Shown in pieces: positions 9,749 through 18,602 of a stretch of 64,000 bases of DNA (the first letter of the stretch is position 1; each line of letters opens with the position of its first letter). Under the pieces are notes generated by a model. That model saw only the letters and a program-made list of their open reading frames with translations, did not search any database and was not told where the DNA came from. The position numbers were made by a program, and so were the translations under genes. Origin of the DNA: Litorivicinus sp. GTDB taxonomy: Bacteria; Pseudomonadota; Gammaproteobacteria; Pseudomonadales; Litorivicinaceae. The stretch covers positions 186,001 through 250,000 of the forward strand of contig JAGYKJ010000005.1 in NCBI GenBank assembly GCA_018401755.1, in the 5' to 3' direction.

Positions 9749-10969
9749 ATGGATACCACGCTGACCGGTCTTGCGACACGCATTGACCTCATCAGTACCG
9801 GAGTCGATACATTTTTCTTACTGATGGGCGCCATTTTGGTGCTTTTCATGCACGCTGGTTTTGCTTTTCTGGAAGTCGGCACTGTTCGCCATAAAAATCA
9901 GGTCAATGCGCTGGTGAAAATTCTGACCGACTTTGGAACATCCACAGTGGCCTATTTTGTGATTGGCTATCAGATCGCCTACGGTGCCAATTTCATGGCG
10001 GGAGCAGATGCTCTGATTGGCGACAATGGATTCGCCTTGGTGAAGTTTTTCTTCCTCCTGACCTTCGCCGCCGCGATCCCCGCAATCATCTCTGGCGGGA
10101 TTGCTGAGCGTGCTCGATTTTGGCCCATGATGCTCGCGAATGTGCTGATCGTCGCCCTTGTCTATCCCACCTTTGAGGGACTGATCTGGAATGGAAATGC
10201 GGGTTTCCAAGCCTGGATCGAGTCAGTCGCTGGCGCCCCCTTCCATGATTTTGCTGGATCCATTGTGGTCCATGCCATGGGCGGCTGGCTGGCGCTTGCC
10301 GCAGTGCTCGCTCTAGGACCACGAAAAGGACGCTGGAAGGATGGGCGCGTGGTGAGCTTCGCCCCCTCCTCCATTCCCTTTCTCGCACTTGGTGCCTGGA
10401 TTCTGACCGTTGGCTGGTTCGGCTTTAATGTGATGAGTGCCCAAGCAGTCGAGGGAATCAGTGGTCTTGTTGCAGTGAATTCACTCATGGCCATGGTTGG
10501 GGGAACACTGGCTGCGTTGTGGATTGGTCGGAATGACCCTGGATTCATTCACAATGGGCCGCTGGCCGGACTTGTGGCTGTGTGTGCGGGAAGCGATGTC
10601 TTTCATCCAGTTGGTGCACTCGTTGTCGGCTTAGTCGCCGGCGGCATATTCGTTGCTCTGTTTGTGTGGTGCCAGCGCCAAAAGTCGCTGGATGACGTCC
10701 TCGGTGTGTGGGCACTCCACGGTGTGTGCGGACTCTGGGGGGGCCTTGCTGTGGGAATCTTCGGATCAACGACCTTCGGTGGTCTCGGCGGAGTCAGCCT
10801 TCTTGGACAACTGCTTGGGTCATTTGCAGGTGTCGCTTTTGCTGTCGTGACTGGTGCCGTGATTTATGGCGCAATCCGCATGACCCTCGGACTCCGACTC
10901 ACCGAAGAAGACGAGTTCAATGGCGCTGACCTCGCCATCCACCGGATTCGCGCCAACCCAGATCTCTAG
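9749..10969 (+). CDS. amt: ammonium transporter
   Basis: A 406-residue Amt/MEP/Rh channel in the inner membrane that brings in ammonium, with about 11 membrane segments. Visible hallmarks: the N-terminal pore region FMHAGFAFLEVGTVRHKN, the conserved aspartate and first twin histidine in FHDFAGSIVVHAMGG near residue 170, and the second twin histidine in WALHGVCGLWGG near residue 320. No amt-type signal peptide is seen. TAAGGAG lies five bases before the ATG, and a sigma-54 promoter sits about 120 bases upstream. No glnK gene is adjacent, which is unusual since amt is commonly paired with it. Confidence 0.95.
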   Translation: MDTTLTGLATRIDLISTGVDTFFLLMGAILVLFMHAGFAFLEVGTVRHKNQVNALVKILTDFGTSTVAYFVIGYQIAYGANFMAGADALIGDNGFALVKFFFLLTFAAAIPAIISGGIAERARFWPMMLANVLIVALVYPTFEGLIWNGNAGFQAWIESVAGAPFHDFAGSIVVHAMGGWLALAAVLALGPRKGRWKDGRVVSFAPSSIPFLALGAWILTVGWFGFNVMSAQAVEGISGLVAVNSLMAMVGGTLAALWIGRNDPGFIHNGPLAGLVAVCAGSDVFHPVGALVVGLVAGGIFVALFVWCQRQKSLDDVLGVWALHGVCGLWGGLAVGIFGSTTFGGLGGVSLLGQLLGSFAGVAFAVVTGAVIYGAIRMTLGLRLTEEDEFNGADLAIHRIRANPDL

Positions 10970-11604
10970 CGAGGATTCTCAGATGCCGGCGACTCCAACG
11001 GCATCTCCTCTGACAACGGGAGCGCAGATACACTCTCATCCTCAGGCGCGGTCAACGCAGCCTGAGTGGGAATCGGCATGGCAATGGATTCCAACACATG
11101 GGGGGTAAAGTGACGTCCCCAACTCTGCCAGACCGACACCAGCTTGGTCATCAGCTTTGCGCGAGCCTGAATCAATTGGGTCGGCGAACCATGCGACGCT
11201 TGACCCAATGCGTAAATGTCAGCCACCAGGTCTGCCGGTAACCATGAATCCACAACCCCCCGCAGTGTTGCCACTTGCGAGGCTTGCGCTGGGGGATGCT
11301 GTTCATTGCGCTCAGCATCCGCATGGCCTTGTCGAACGATTTGAGCCAAATGTTTGGTCACAACAATTTCGTGGCGATCAGCACTGACAGCGTCCATGGT
11401 TTGCCCACTGAACGCGTAAAACAATGATTCAGCGCTGGGTCGGTGAGATGTAGTCACTGGAGAGGGAATTGGCTTGGTTTTCAGTAAGACACCTGTTTTC
11501 TGATTCAGCGCCTCCATGTGCTTGATCCGGGTGACGAGCCGCTGGCTATAGACTAACAAGCCTGCCGTGGCAGCAAATGCCACCAGTAATAACACCACTT
11601 CCAT
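10966..11604 (-). CDS. membrane-anchored protein of unknown function
   Basis: A 212-residue product with one N-terminal membrane segment (MEVVLLLVAFAATAGLLVYSQ) followed by a short charged linker and a soluble part of about 180 residues. That part is rich in Gln, Ala and His and includes a predicted helical region HLAQIVRQGHADAERNEQ. I do not recognise a family. A TTG directly before the ATG is an alternative start; GGGGG lies at a suitable distance. The gene is convergent with amt (four-base overlap) and lies in the same direction as the glutamine amidotransferase and alkB upstream of it, 56 bases away. Confidence 0.6.
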   Translation of the reverse strand: MEVVLLLVAFAATAGLLVYSQRLVTRIKHMEALNQKTGVLLKTKPIPSPVTTSHRPSAESLFYAFSGQTMDAVSADRHEIVVTKHLAQIVRQGHADAERNEQHPPAQASQVATLRGVVDSWLPADLVADIYALGQASHGSPTQLIQARAKLMTKLVSVWQSWGRHFTPHVLESIAMPIPTQAALTAPEDESVSALPLSEEMPLESPASENPR

Positions 11605-11663
11605 CAACGGAATCCCCCTTTACTTCACGCTTAATCGACCAATCTCGCAAAACCTTGTGGACC

Positions 11664-12371
11664 TTATTCGACTAACCGTCCATCCATCCAGCGATCTAAG
11701 GCATTGTGCAGCCACCGCGCTTGCTTTGCGAAGTAGCGTTGATTCCCTTGCAAATGCTCAGCTTCTGGACGTGCACCAGGCAATACCAACATCTCTCCTG
11801 CACGGCCAAGCCAGCGGCGCATCATCCGTGGGTGCATCTCCGGATGAAACTGAGTCGCCAGTGCAGAGCGACCCACCGCAAACGCTTGCTCATAAAAATC
11901 GGCATCTTTCGGAGCGCTGGCAAGGCGATGCGCGCCATCGGGAAGTTCAAACCCTTCGCGATGCCACTGGTACACATGGCCCAGACCCCGGAACACAGCG
12001 CGTCCAGGTCCCAAAGCGCAAACGGGGTACCAGCCGATCTCGACGCGCGCATCTGGATGGCTCGATACAGCACCACCCAGTACGCGGGTCATCAATTGTG
12101 CACCTAAGCAAATTCCCCACAAGGGTTTCTCAGTGTGCAACCAACGCTCAATCAAACGCATTTCGAAGGCTAATCCGGGCAAGGGGTCATTCGCACTCAT
12201 TGGTCCACCAAAGACGATCAAGCCATCATAGCGCCCAAGATCACGAGGAATACCCTGGCCAAGCACAGGGCGACGCAGATGCAGACGAACCCCCAACTGC
12301 TTCAGAACAACACCAACTTGCCCAGGTGACGAATGCGCCTGATGGACTATGCCCAAGACCTGTCTGCTCAT
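11664..12371 (-). CDS. class I glutamine amidotransferase-like protein
   Basis: A 235-residue stand-alone glutamine amidotransferase domain resembling the GMP synthase-like group. It has the nucleophile elbow GICLGAQLM (catalytic Cys near residue 99) and the His-Glu pair in ATQFHPEMH, with FGGPMSANDP near residue 57. The frame extends further upstream, but ATG 12371 overlaps the alkB stop by ATGA and gives the usual N-terminus. The acceptor substrate is not known; members have been linked to gamma-glutamyl compound metabolism, which is not shown here. Confidence 0.87.
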   Translation of the reverse strand: MSRQVLGIVHQAHSSPGQVGVVLKQLGVRLHLRRPVLGQGIPRDLGRYDGLIVFGGPMSANDPLPGLAFEMRLIERWLHTEKPLWGICLGAQLMTRVLGGAVSSHPDARVEIGWYPVCALGPGRAVFRGLGHVYQWHREGFELPDGAHRLASAPKDADFYEQAFAVGRSALATQFHPEMHPRMMRRWLGRAGEMLVLPGARPEAEHLQGNQRYFAKQARWLHNALDRWMDGRLVE

Positions 12372-13000
12372 CCCAATGTCGCCTCGCAAATGGTTCGAAA
12401 GGTCAGATTTAAGCGCGAGCCAGACTGTTTGCGAGTCTTTGCAATTTGATGCTGCCAATCCACCTGGGTACGTCCCGCCATGAGTAGCACGTCACCGGCT
12501 GCAAGATCAAAGCGCAGCGGGGCAGAATCGACCCCGGATGCGGGATGAGGACGCACCACAAAACGCCGAGTGGCTCCCAAACTCAAAGACACAATCAAAG
12601 GATTGAACCCCAGTTCGCGCTCGTTGTCTTGATGATACCCCATCGAATCCTGTCCATCACGATAGTGATTCATCAACAGGTGATTGAGCGGATCTCTCGG
12701 TAGGGTGATCTGTAAGTCGGCTAAGAGCATCACCAATTGCTGACGCAGGTCTGACGCCACTGGCGTCCAGGGCTTGGGGGGAAGACATTTACGCGCATAT
12801 GTGTAAGGGAGATGACCGCACCAATCCATGGTCCGGGGTTCATCGACCCAGCGTCCAAATAACTGGATCTGTCCTTGCGTGAAGCGATGTCTTTGTAAGA
12901 TCGTCTGAAGCGTATCCGACGCCACACTGGCATTGAGCCAGGCGGGCACATAACAGAGTGTCAACCCCGGTCGAATCAGCCACTGGGCGTCAGACAGCAT
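12368..13000 (-). CDS. alkB: AlkB-like 2-oxoglutarate/Fe(II) oxygenase (DNA/RNA alkyl repair)
   Basis: A 210-residue dioxygenase of the AlkB family, expected to remove methyl groups from alkylated bases. The iron ligands are seen as HQD in GYHQDNERELG near residue 121 and the second histidine in WQHQIAK; the 2-oxoglutarate-binding arginines are in SRLNLTFR near the C-terminus. The YTYARKCLPP segment resembles the nucleotide-recognition lid. The closer relatives are probably the ALKBH2/3-like bacterial proteins rather than E. coli AlkB. Translationally coupled to the amidotransferase by ATGA. Confidence 0.88.
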   Translation of the reverse strand: MLSDAQWLIRPGLTLCYVPAWLNASVASDTLQTILQRHRFTQGQIQLFGRWVDEPRTMDWCGHLPYTYARKCLPPKPWTPVASDLRQQLVMLLADLQITLPRDPLNHLLMNHYRDGQDSMGYHQDNERELGFNPLIVSLSLGATRRFVVRPHPASGVDSAPLRFDLAAGDVLLMAGRTQVDWQHQIAKTRKQSGSRLNLTFRTICEATLG

Positions 13001-13057
13001 GGTGCAATCGGTCCTCGCTTGTTGGGGTCAATCGGCGAAGACCAACGGATGCTCGTG

Positions 13058-13255
13058 TCAGTCAGACGTCTCAGCGACCTTCGACGACATCATAAGTTCT
13101 TGGTTGCTGATCAACTCTTCACGCAAGACTGGCACATCACGCGGTGCATCGATGCCAACACAAATCTGTTGAGTCCCTTTAATCTTCACCACCGTAATCC
13201 GAATATTGTCGCCAATTCGGATCGACTCATCCACGCGTCTTGTTAGTACTAACAT
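13058..13255 (-). CDS. csrA: CsrA-family carbon storage regulator
   Basis: A 65-residue RNA-binding translational regulator. It begins MLVLTRRVDESIRIGDNI and continues VVKIKGTQQICVGIDAPRDVPVLREEL, the full five-strand CsrA pattern, with Arg44-type residue present in DVPVLREEL. It binds GGA motifs in mRNA leaders. The ATG at 13255 is preceded by GAGGTGG; a five-residue upstream extension is not needed. In many gammaproteobacteria csrA follows alaS-lysC, but here it is more than 20 kb away, next to alkB. The sequence differs from the common one (VDES, ICVGIDAP), so it could be a second CsrA copy (RsmA-like paralogue). Confidence 0.9.
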   Translation of the reverse strand: MLVLTRRVDESIRIGDNIRITVVKIKGTQQICVGIDAPRDVPVLREELISNQELMMSSKVAETSD

Positions 13256-13426
13256 GGGCCACCTCATCAATCCTTTGAAATTAAACTACACAATTAAGCG
13301 TTAATGGCTATCGTGTGCTGACCATTGATACCCCACTAGAATGGCATGAAAAACATGCCTAAGCGCAGAATTCATAAGGAAAAAGAATAGACTTTGTAGG
13401 ACAGTCCGATTGGTAACTTTATAACG

Positions 13427-14545
13427 CTAACGGATTATTTGAGGCGGAATACGCCCCCGAATCCAAATCACCGGCACCACCAGCATCATGGCTCCGAAGA
13501 AGTGGCTGATGAGGACATCGAGGATCAACGACACAGTCGCAGGACTGTGTTCCCAAGCGATCATCGTAATCAGCACTCCGAACCCCATGCCGTGAATAAG
13601 AACAGCAAGGATGGTGATTTCAGTGGCATCGCGCACGGAGAGCCCTTCATACCTCATGCCGCGCCCCCGAATCTGTTCCCAACACCAGATCCCCGCGAAA
13701 GCTGAGGAAGATCCCAAGATCGCCAGACCCACCGACATCCATCCACTCTCCCATGCAGTTTCCACGGCAAGCATGCCCAAAAATAAACCGGGGATTGCCC
13801 GTACCCCATAACTTAAGGAGGCTAGAATTCGTAGAGCTGCTGGTAAACATAGCCAGGGCATGGCGGCCATAGGATCCCGAAAGATCGCCCATGTAATGTA
13901 ATGCAAAATAATGTAGCCGCCAGCAACGAGGCCAATCGCTTCAAGCCAGGTCTTTGGAGACCAGCCATAGTCGTGGTCACCCACCAAGATAAAGCGTTTC
14001 ACAAACCGGACAGTGCCCCAGATGATCGCAATCACGCAGGCCGCACCCAAGACATCACCAAGCCACATCACGCCCACATAGGTCCAGGAAAATGAGGCAT
14101 GCACGGCGAAAGTGGCGAATACCAGGTTGGTGGTCAGACTGTTTGCCAGCCCACTCATCACCACAATCAGTGCAAACCGAGACATATTTAAACGGGCCAG
14201 CAACCGATCCGGACTGAGCACGCGATCCAAGAGTGCCATTGACGCGTAAGGAAAGACTGCAGAACAGAATGAGGCCATCACTGATAGCGTATTGAACTCG
14301 CCAAAGATAAACCACGAGCCGACAATGCTGCCAAGCCATAAGCCAGGAATCGAATATGCTCGTAATATCATGGCGCTGATCACGCGCACGCCGTGAGGTA
14401 GGTAAAATGCACTTATTCCGATCCACCGATCGAACTCAGTGAGCCAATGCACTTGCACTGAGAGCGCGAGCAGGTACGCTCCAGCGACAGCCAATAACGC
14501 GATAATCACTCTGAGGACCGGGACACGGTGATGCAGTACGCTCAT
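13427..14545 (-). CDS. MASE1-like multi-pass membrane protein without output domain
   Basis: A 372-residue protein that is almost entirely hydrophobic, with roughly nine to ten membrane segments. The segment FYLPHGVRVISAMILRAYSI followed by PGLWLGSIVGSWF resembles the MASE1 sensory membrane domain (a Pro-His/Ala-Gly loop then a glycine-rich helix). Unlike typical MASE1 proteins it has no GGDEF, EAL or histidine kinase domain after the membrane part; it simply ends with IRGRIPPQIIR. The start is 35 bases from the divergent cytochrome b gene. Family assignment is by resemblance only; ligand and role are unknown. Confidence 0.6.
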   Translation of the reverse strand: MSVLHHRVPVLRVIIALLAVAGAYLLALSVQVHWLTEFDRWIGISAFYLPHGVRVISAMILRAYSIPGLWLGSIVGSWFIFGEFNTLSVMASFCSAVFPYASMALLDRVLSPDRLLARLNMSRFALIVVMSGLANSLTTNLVFATFAVHASFSWTYVGVMWLGDVLGAACVIAIIWGTVRFVKRFILVGDHDYGWSPKTWLEAIGLVAGGYIILHYITWAIFRDPMAAMPWLCLPAALRILASLSYGVRAIPGLFLGMLAVETAWESGWMSVGLAILGSSSAFAGIWCWEQIRGRGMRYEGLSVRDATEITILAVLIHGMGFGVLITMIAWEHSPATVSLILDVLISHFFGAMMLVVPVIWIRGRIPPQIIR

Positions 14546-14579
14546 GGAATGATGCTAGCCCGATTGAGGGTCGGAGGCG

Positions 14580-15260
14580 ATGATGCCGACTAAAAAAGTC
14601 GAGGTGTGGGACATTTGGGTTCGCATCGGTCATTGGGCGATGGTGGTCGCGGTGATCCTGCAATTTATCACAGGCGGTGATCTCAGTTGGCAACAGGCAC
14701 ATGCCACGGTTGGTCTCTTGGTATTAGGCTGGGTGGTGTTTCGAATCCTCTGGGGCTTTGGGGGCGCAGGGAGTGCCCGGTTTCGCGCGTTTATTCCCAC
14801 GACAATCAAGGCACTCCAAATCAGTCTTGCAGCATTAAGAGGGGGACCACCAGAGCGTCCTGCCACGCACACAGCACTGGGTGGCATTGGTGCGCTCATC
14901 CTACTCCTGCTGCTTGGCCTGATTGCTCTGACGGGCGCCGCATCCTCAGACGATATTTTCTTTGAAGGGCCACTGGCCCGCTATCTCTCCAATGATTGGG
15001 TCACTCTTGCAACCAGCGCTCACCATCGATTGACCGATCTCCTGCTCGTTCTAATCGGCCTGCACCTCGCTGCGATCGCGTGGCATCAATGGCGGCTCAA
15101 GGAACCGCTGATTCAAGGAATGTGGCACGGCAAGAAGCCCGCAGATCAAGGTCCTCTGTGGCCACCCTCAACAGGGCCACGCATTTGGCTCCGAGGATTT
15201 GCGCTGTTACTGGTGTGCCTGCTAGCCACTTGGCTTATCCTCGGTACCGCGTCACTCTGA
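14580..15260 (+). CDS. cytochrome b561 family (diheme membrane cytochrome b)
   Basis: A 226-residue integral membrane cytochrome b with four core helices. The likely heme-ligand histidines are in WVRIGHWAMVV, WQQAHATVG, and the pair region SAHHRLTDLLLVLIGLHLAAIAWHQW. This pattern fits the b561/Ni-Fe-hydrogenase cytochrome b group that passes electrons between quinone and a periplasmic partner. The neighbouring cytochrome c' gene, convergent with a nine-base overlap, is a common companion and a likely electron partner. Two adjacent ATG codons begin the frame; GGAGGC lies just upstream. Confidence 0.87.
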   Translation: MMPTKKVEVWDIWVRIGHWAMVVAVILQFITGGDLSWQQAHATVGLLVLGWVVFRILWGFGGAGSARFRAFIPTTIKALQISLAALRGGPPERPATHTALGGIGALILLLLLGLIALTGAASSDDIFFEGPLARYLSNDWVTLATSAHHRLTDLLLVLIGLHLAAIAWHQWRLKEPLIQGMWHGKKPADQGPLWPPSTGPRIWLRGFALLLVCLLATWLILGTASL

Positions 15261-15683
15261 ACGGAAGTTGTTGTGACACTCTTTGCAAGAGGCTGCGGTT
15301 GCTTTAAACGCGGCACCAATCGCACTTGGATCCTGAGACTGCACCGCCGAATTCAGTGCACTCACCTTGGATTGCCAGGTTGTCAGCACGCGATTGAATT
15401 CCGCGGAGTCACTCCAAATCTGAGCCTTTGCGCGACTGTCTGGTCCGTCTGATCCTTCCGGAAACAACTCATCGATTGCACCTGCTAAGGCGTCCAGACG
15501 GATCGCTGCTTCGGCAAACCGCGCTTGATCCATGGGACGCTTCTTTTGCAACATCGCTCCCATGACATCACCAAATTCATATTTGATCAGTTTAAAATAG
15601 CCTTGACGCAATTCAGTGGCGTCATCGGCATGGGCAAAGAGTGTTGCGCCGCTTAAAATTGTGGCGAGGATCAATTGACGCAT
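15252..15683 (-). CDS. cytochrome c' (class II cytochrome c)
   Basis: A 143-residue periplasmic four-helix-bundle cytochrome. It has a signal peptide MRQLILATILSGATLFAHA with cleavage before DDATEL, the RQGYFKLIKYEFGDVMGAM first helix typical of cytochrome c', and a C-terminal heme-binding CKECH motif in AASCKECHNNFRSE. Start 15683 is chosen because it begins the signal peptide and has GGAGACC upstream; an eight-residue upstream extension is unlikely. It ends overlapping the convergent cytochrome b561 gene. Confidence 0.9.
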   Translation of the reverse strand: MRQLILATILSGATLFAHADDATELRQGYFKLIKYEFGDVMGAMLQKKRPMDQARFAEAAIRLDALAGAIDELFPEGSDGPDSRAKAQIWSDSAEFNRVLTTWQSKVSALNSAVQSQDPSAIGAAFKATAASCKECHNNFRSE

Positions 15684-15756
15684 GCTGCGGTCTCCTTCAC
15701 TGTGCAACTTGTCTACGACTATTGGGATAGACTAGAGCAAACAAAAGGACAATTTG

Positions 15757-16809
15757 ATGAATAAGAGCGAACGTTGGCTGATTAACTTGGCTGCGCTTGT
15801 GGTTGTCTTGGCGGGAATTAAATCTGCTGGGACCATTATCGTCCCCCTGTTAGTGGCCATTTTCGTCGCACTGGTCTCATCCCCAATCGCACTAGGGCTC
15901 CAACGCCGCGGTGTACCGACGGTGATCTCAGTACTGCTCGTGCTCGTTCTTCTCCTCGGTATTATTGCCGGACTCAGTGCTGTCGTGGGTGGTTCAGTGA
16001 ACGCGTTTCGGGCTGCAATTCCAACCTATGAAGGACGTCTGGTCGAACAATTAGGGCAGCTCACCGCGCTCGCCGCACAGTACAACGTAGCCATTGATGA
16101 GGCGTCATTACGGGCTATGGTGAATCCCAATGGCGCATTTCAGCTATTTTCAAATCTTCTCGCTGCAGTTGGCGGCCTTCTCACCAATGGTTTCTTAATC
16201 CTCCTCATCGTGGTGTTTGTGTTGATGGAAGCGGCCAGCATGCCTGACAAGGTACGAGTCGCATTCAATCGCACGGATCAGGCACCCTTTTTGGCGTTTG
16301 GCCGATTTATGAGCCACTTAAACAAGTACATGCTGATCAAGACCATTGTCAGTGCCCTGACAGGTATCCTAGCCGCGCTTTACTGTACCTGGCTGGGGAT
16401 CGATTTCCCGATTGTGCTTGGACTCATTGCCTTCCTATTGAATTACATTCCGACGCTTGGTTCGATTATTGCCGGGGTGCCTGCGGTTATCCTTGCCTTT
16501 ATTCAATTCGGACTGGGACCCGCTGGGGCAACCATTCTCGGGTACGCGGCGATCAATGTGGGCCTTGGAAATATTCTGGAACCACGCCTCCAAGGTCGGG
16601 GTCTTGGTGTCTCACCCATGGTCGTTTTTCTCTCCCTCATTTTCTGGGGATGGATGCTCGGACTGGTCGGAATTTTGCTGGCCATCCCGCTCACAATGAC
16701 TGCAAAACTGGCCTTTGAGGAATCGCCACGCTACCGATGGCTTGCGATTCTATTGGGACCAGAGCGCCCTAGTCGCGTGGATCGGATCCCCCCGACCAAT
16801 ACCCTATAG
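15757..16809 (+). CDS. AI-2E family transporter (DUF20/UPF0118)
   Basis: A 350-residue polytopic inner-membrane protein of the AI-2 exporter superfamily. It starts with WLINLAALVVVLAGIKSAGTIIVPLLVAIFVALVSSP and contains the family-typical C-terminal block ILEPRLQGRGLGVSPMVVFLSL. About eight membrane segments with a soluble stretch near residues 90-125. Family members export signalling molecules or act in Na+/H+ exchange; the substrate here is unknown. AAGGACA lies before the ATG at 15757, so the TTG at 15754 is a less likely start. Confidence 0.9.
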   Translation: MNKSERWLINLAALVVVLAGIKSAGTIIVPLLVAIFVALVSSPIALGLQRRGVPTVISVLLVLVLLLGIIAGLSAVVGGSVNAFRAAIPTYEGRLVEQLGQLTALAAQYNVAIDEASLRAMVNPNGAFQLFSNLLAAVGGLLTNGFLILLIVVFVLMEAASMPDKVRVAFNRTDQAPFLAFGRFMSHLNKYMLIKTIVSALTGILAALYCTWLGIDFPIVLGLIAFLLNYIPTLGSIIAGVPAVILAFIQFGLGPAGATILGYAAINVGLGNILEPRLQGRGLGVSPMVVFLSLIFWGWMLGLVGILLAIPLTMTAKLAFEESPRYRWLAILLGPERPSRVDRIPPTNTL

Positions 16810-16861
16810 CGAAAAATGCTGCACCTGCTAAGATGCCGCCGACACTGAGAGAGAAGGCACT

Positions 16862-17062
16862 GTGAGTCTCGCCCAAGTCGAACATCTGGTGATGCTTGTG
16901 AGCGTCACCGGCTTAGTTTTATTCATGGGATACATCGTCTGGGACCTTGGAAAGCGGTCCGGGGCGGGCAAATTGGGGTTGACGATTCTGCTCGGGGTGC
17001 TGATGTTAGCTCCGGCGGTATTTTTACTCAAAGAACTCGCGGTACTACTGATCGATCTGTAA
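16862..17062 (+). CDS. DUF2788 small membrane protein
   Basis: A 66-residue protein with two membrane segments (HLVMLVSVTGLVLFMGYIVW and LGLTILLGVLMLAPAVFLL) separated by the conserved basic loop DLGKRSGAGKLG. This matches the DUF2788 family of Pseudomonas-like bacteria. It starts with GTG preceded by GAGAGAAGG. It lies 20 bases before nhaD in the same direction, so the two are probably co-transcribed. Function unknown. Confidence 0.82.
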   Translation: MSLAQVEHLVMLVSVTGLVLFMGYIVWDLGKRSGAGKLGLTILLGVLMLAPAVFLLKELAVLLIDL

Positions 17063-17082
17063 ATCGAGAGGGAGTTCATCGC

Positions 17083-18555
17083 ATGCAACAGCTGTGGATT
17101 GGGTTGGGGTTGCTGACCCTGTCCGGACGGATGTCGGCCTCCACCACGTCCGACATCGTTCAAGATCTGACCATGACGCCCTACGGCATGATCGCTCTTG
17201 CGATCTTTGTCATTGCCTATCTGCTGGTGATGCTGGAAGAACGGATCCATTTGGCAAAATCCAAACCCGTCTTGATTGCAGCTGGCCTCATTTGGCTGCT
17301 GATCGCTGTGGCCTATCGCGGCACCGGGATGGAGCAGTTAGCCGAAGCAGCGGTTCGACACAACCTCTTGGAATTTGCTGAGCTGATGTTGTTTCTCTTG
17401 GTCGCAATGACCTATATCAATGCCATGGAGGAACGGCGGCTCTTTGAGTGGCTGCGGGAAAAACTGATCACTTCCGGACTGGGTCTCCGATCATTATTTT
17501 GGCTCACTGGGACCCTCGCATTCTGTATTTCGCCAATCGCTGACAACCTGACCACCGCACTGTTGATGTGTGCAGTTGTCATGGCCGTCGGTGGCAATAA
17601 TGTCCGATTCATCGGACCGGCGTGTATCAACATTGTGGTCGCCGCCAATGCAGGTGGCGCCTTCAGTCCATTTGGCGACATCACCACACTGATGGTCTGG
17701 CAAAAGGGTCTGATTCCATTTTCTGGATTCTTTGTCTTATTTATTCCCGCCGTCGTCAACTTTGTGATTCCTGCAGCGATTATGTCGCTCACACTGCCGA
17801 ATGATCATCCCGAAGCCACCTCACAACGGATTGAACTCAAGCGTGGCGCGTGGCGCATTGTCAGCCTCTTTCTGCTCACGGTTGCAACTGCGGTGTCCTT
17901 TCATACCTTTTTTCATCTACCACCCGCGGTGGGTATGATGTTTGGCCTCGGGTATCTCAAAATGTTTAGCTACTATCTCGTCCAATCGCTGCCACAATCG
18001 CTGACAAAAAAGCGTCGTGTCTACGAGCAAAAAGGGGACGTGGAGGCCATGCGTCGGCTCGGTGAAGTGGTCCCCTTCAATGTCTTCAACAACGTCGCCC
18101 GCGCCGAATGGGACACCCTGTTGTTTTTCTATGGTGTGGTGCTGTGCGTCGGTGGTCTTGGCTTTATGGGCTATTTAACCATCGCCAGCGAGATTCTCTA
18201 TGTGGACTTCGGACCCACATTTGCCAACATCACGGTCGGAATCCTCTCAGCGATGGTGGATAACATTCCCATTATGTTTGCCGTTCTCACCATGCTACCC
18301 GAGATGTCAGAGGGACAATGGCTGCTGGTCACCTTAACCGCCGGCGTTGGCGGCTCATTACTCTCCATTGGCTCTGCCGCGGGGGTCGCTGTGATGGGGC
18401 AAGCGAGAGGCAAATACACCTTCATGGGGCATTTGAAGTGGAGTTGGGCGATTGCCTTGGGATATGCCGCCAGTATCCTTGTGCATCTGTGGTTAAATCA
18501 TCATCTATTCAGTGTGGCTGCCGGTGGTGTCGGAGTCTTTACCGGGGCACAGTGA
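17083..18555 (+). CDS. nhaD: NhaD-type Na+/H+ antiporter
   Basis: A 490-residue ion-transporter-superfamily antiporter with about 12 to 13 membrane helices that exports Na+ (or Li+) at alkaline pH. It has family signatures SPIADNLTTALLMCAVVMAVGG near residue 155, the NIVVAANAGGAFSPFGDITTLMVWQ region near residue 187, and MVDNIPIMFAVLTML near residue 388. NhaD is common in marine and halophilic gammaproteobacteria. GAGAGGGAG lies before the ATG. The first residues MQQLWIGLGLLTLSGRMSAS may be a signal-like helix. Confidence 0.93.
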   Translation: MQQLWIGLGLLTLSGRMSASTTSDIVQDLTMTPYGMIALAIFVIAYLLVMLEERIHLAKSKPVLIAAGLIWLLIAVAYRGTGMEQLAEAAVRHNLLEFAELMLFLLVAMTYINAMEERRLFEWLREKLITSGLGLRSLFWLTGTLAFCISPIADNLTTALLMCAVVMAVGGNNVRFIGPACINIVVAANAGGAFSPFGDITTLMVWQKGLIPFSGFFVLFIPAVVNFVIPAAIMSLTLPNDHPEATSQRIELKRGAWRIVSLFLLTVATAVSFHTFFHLPPAVGMMFGLGYLKMFSYYLVQSLPQSLTKKRRVYEQKGDVEAMRRLGEVVPFNVFNNVARAEWDTLLFFYGVVLCVGGLGFMGYLTIASEILYVDFGPTFANITVGILSAMVDNIPIMFAVLTMLPEMSEGQWLLVTLTAGVGGSLLSIGSAAGVAVMGQARGKYTFMGHLKWSWAIALGYAASILVHLWLNHHLFSVAAGGVGVFTGAQ

Positions 18556-18569
18556 GCGAGTCCATTATC

Positions 18570-18602
18570 GTGCAGCGGGGTTCGCACTACGTGCACTTTT
18601 TT
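18570..18602 (+). terminator. possible intrinsic terminator of nhaD
   Basis: GTGCA (18570-18574) can pair with TGCAC (18592-18596), with an inner GCG/CGC pair around GGGTT, followed by six T (18597-18602). The stem is interrupted, so this is a moderate candidate. It lies 15 bases after the nhaD stop. Confidence 0.4.

Noticed and set aside
11567-12412. Plus-strand open frame of 281 codons
   Set aside because: Antisense to the glutamine amidotransferase; no family motif or ribosome-binding site, and low-complexity composition typical of a shadow frame.
13343-13359. Short hairpin GGCATG-AAAAA-CATGCC between csrA and the MASE1-like gene
   Set aside because: Only 6 bp and no T-run on either strand; not enough for a terminator or RNA gene.
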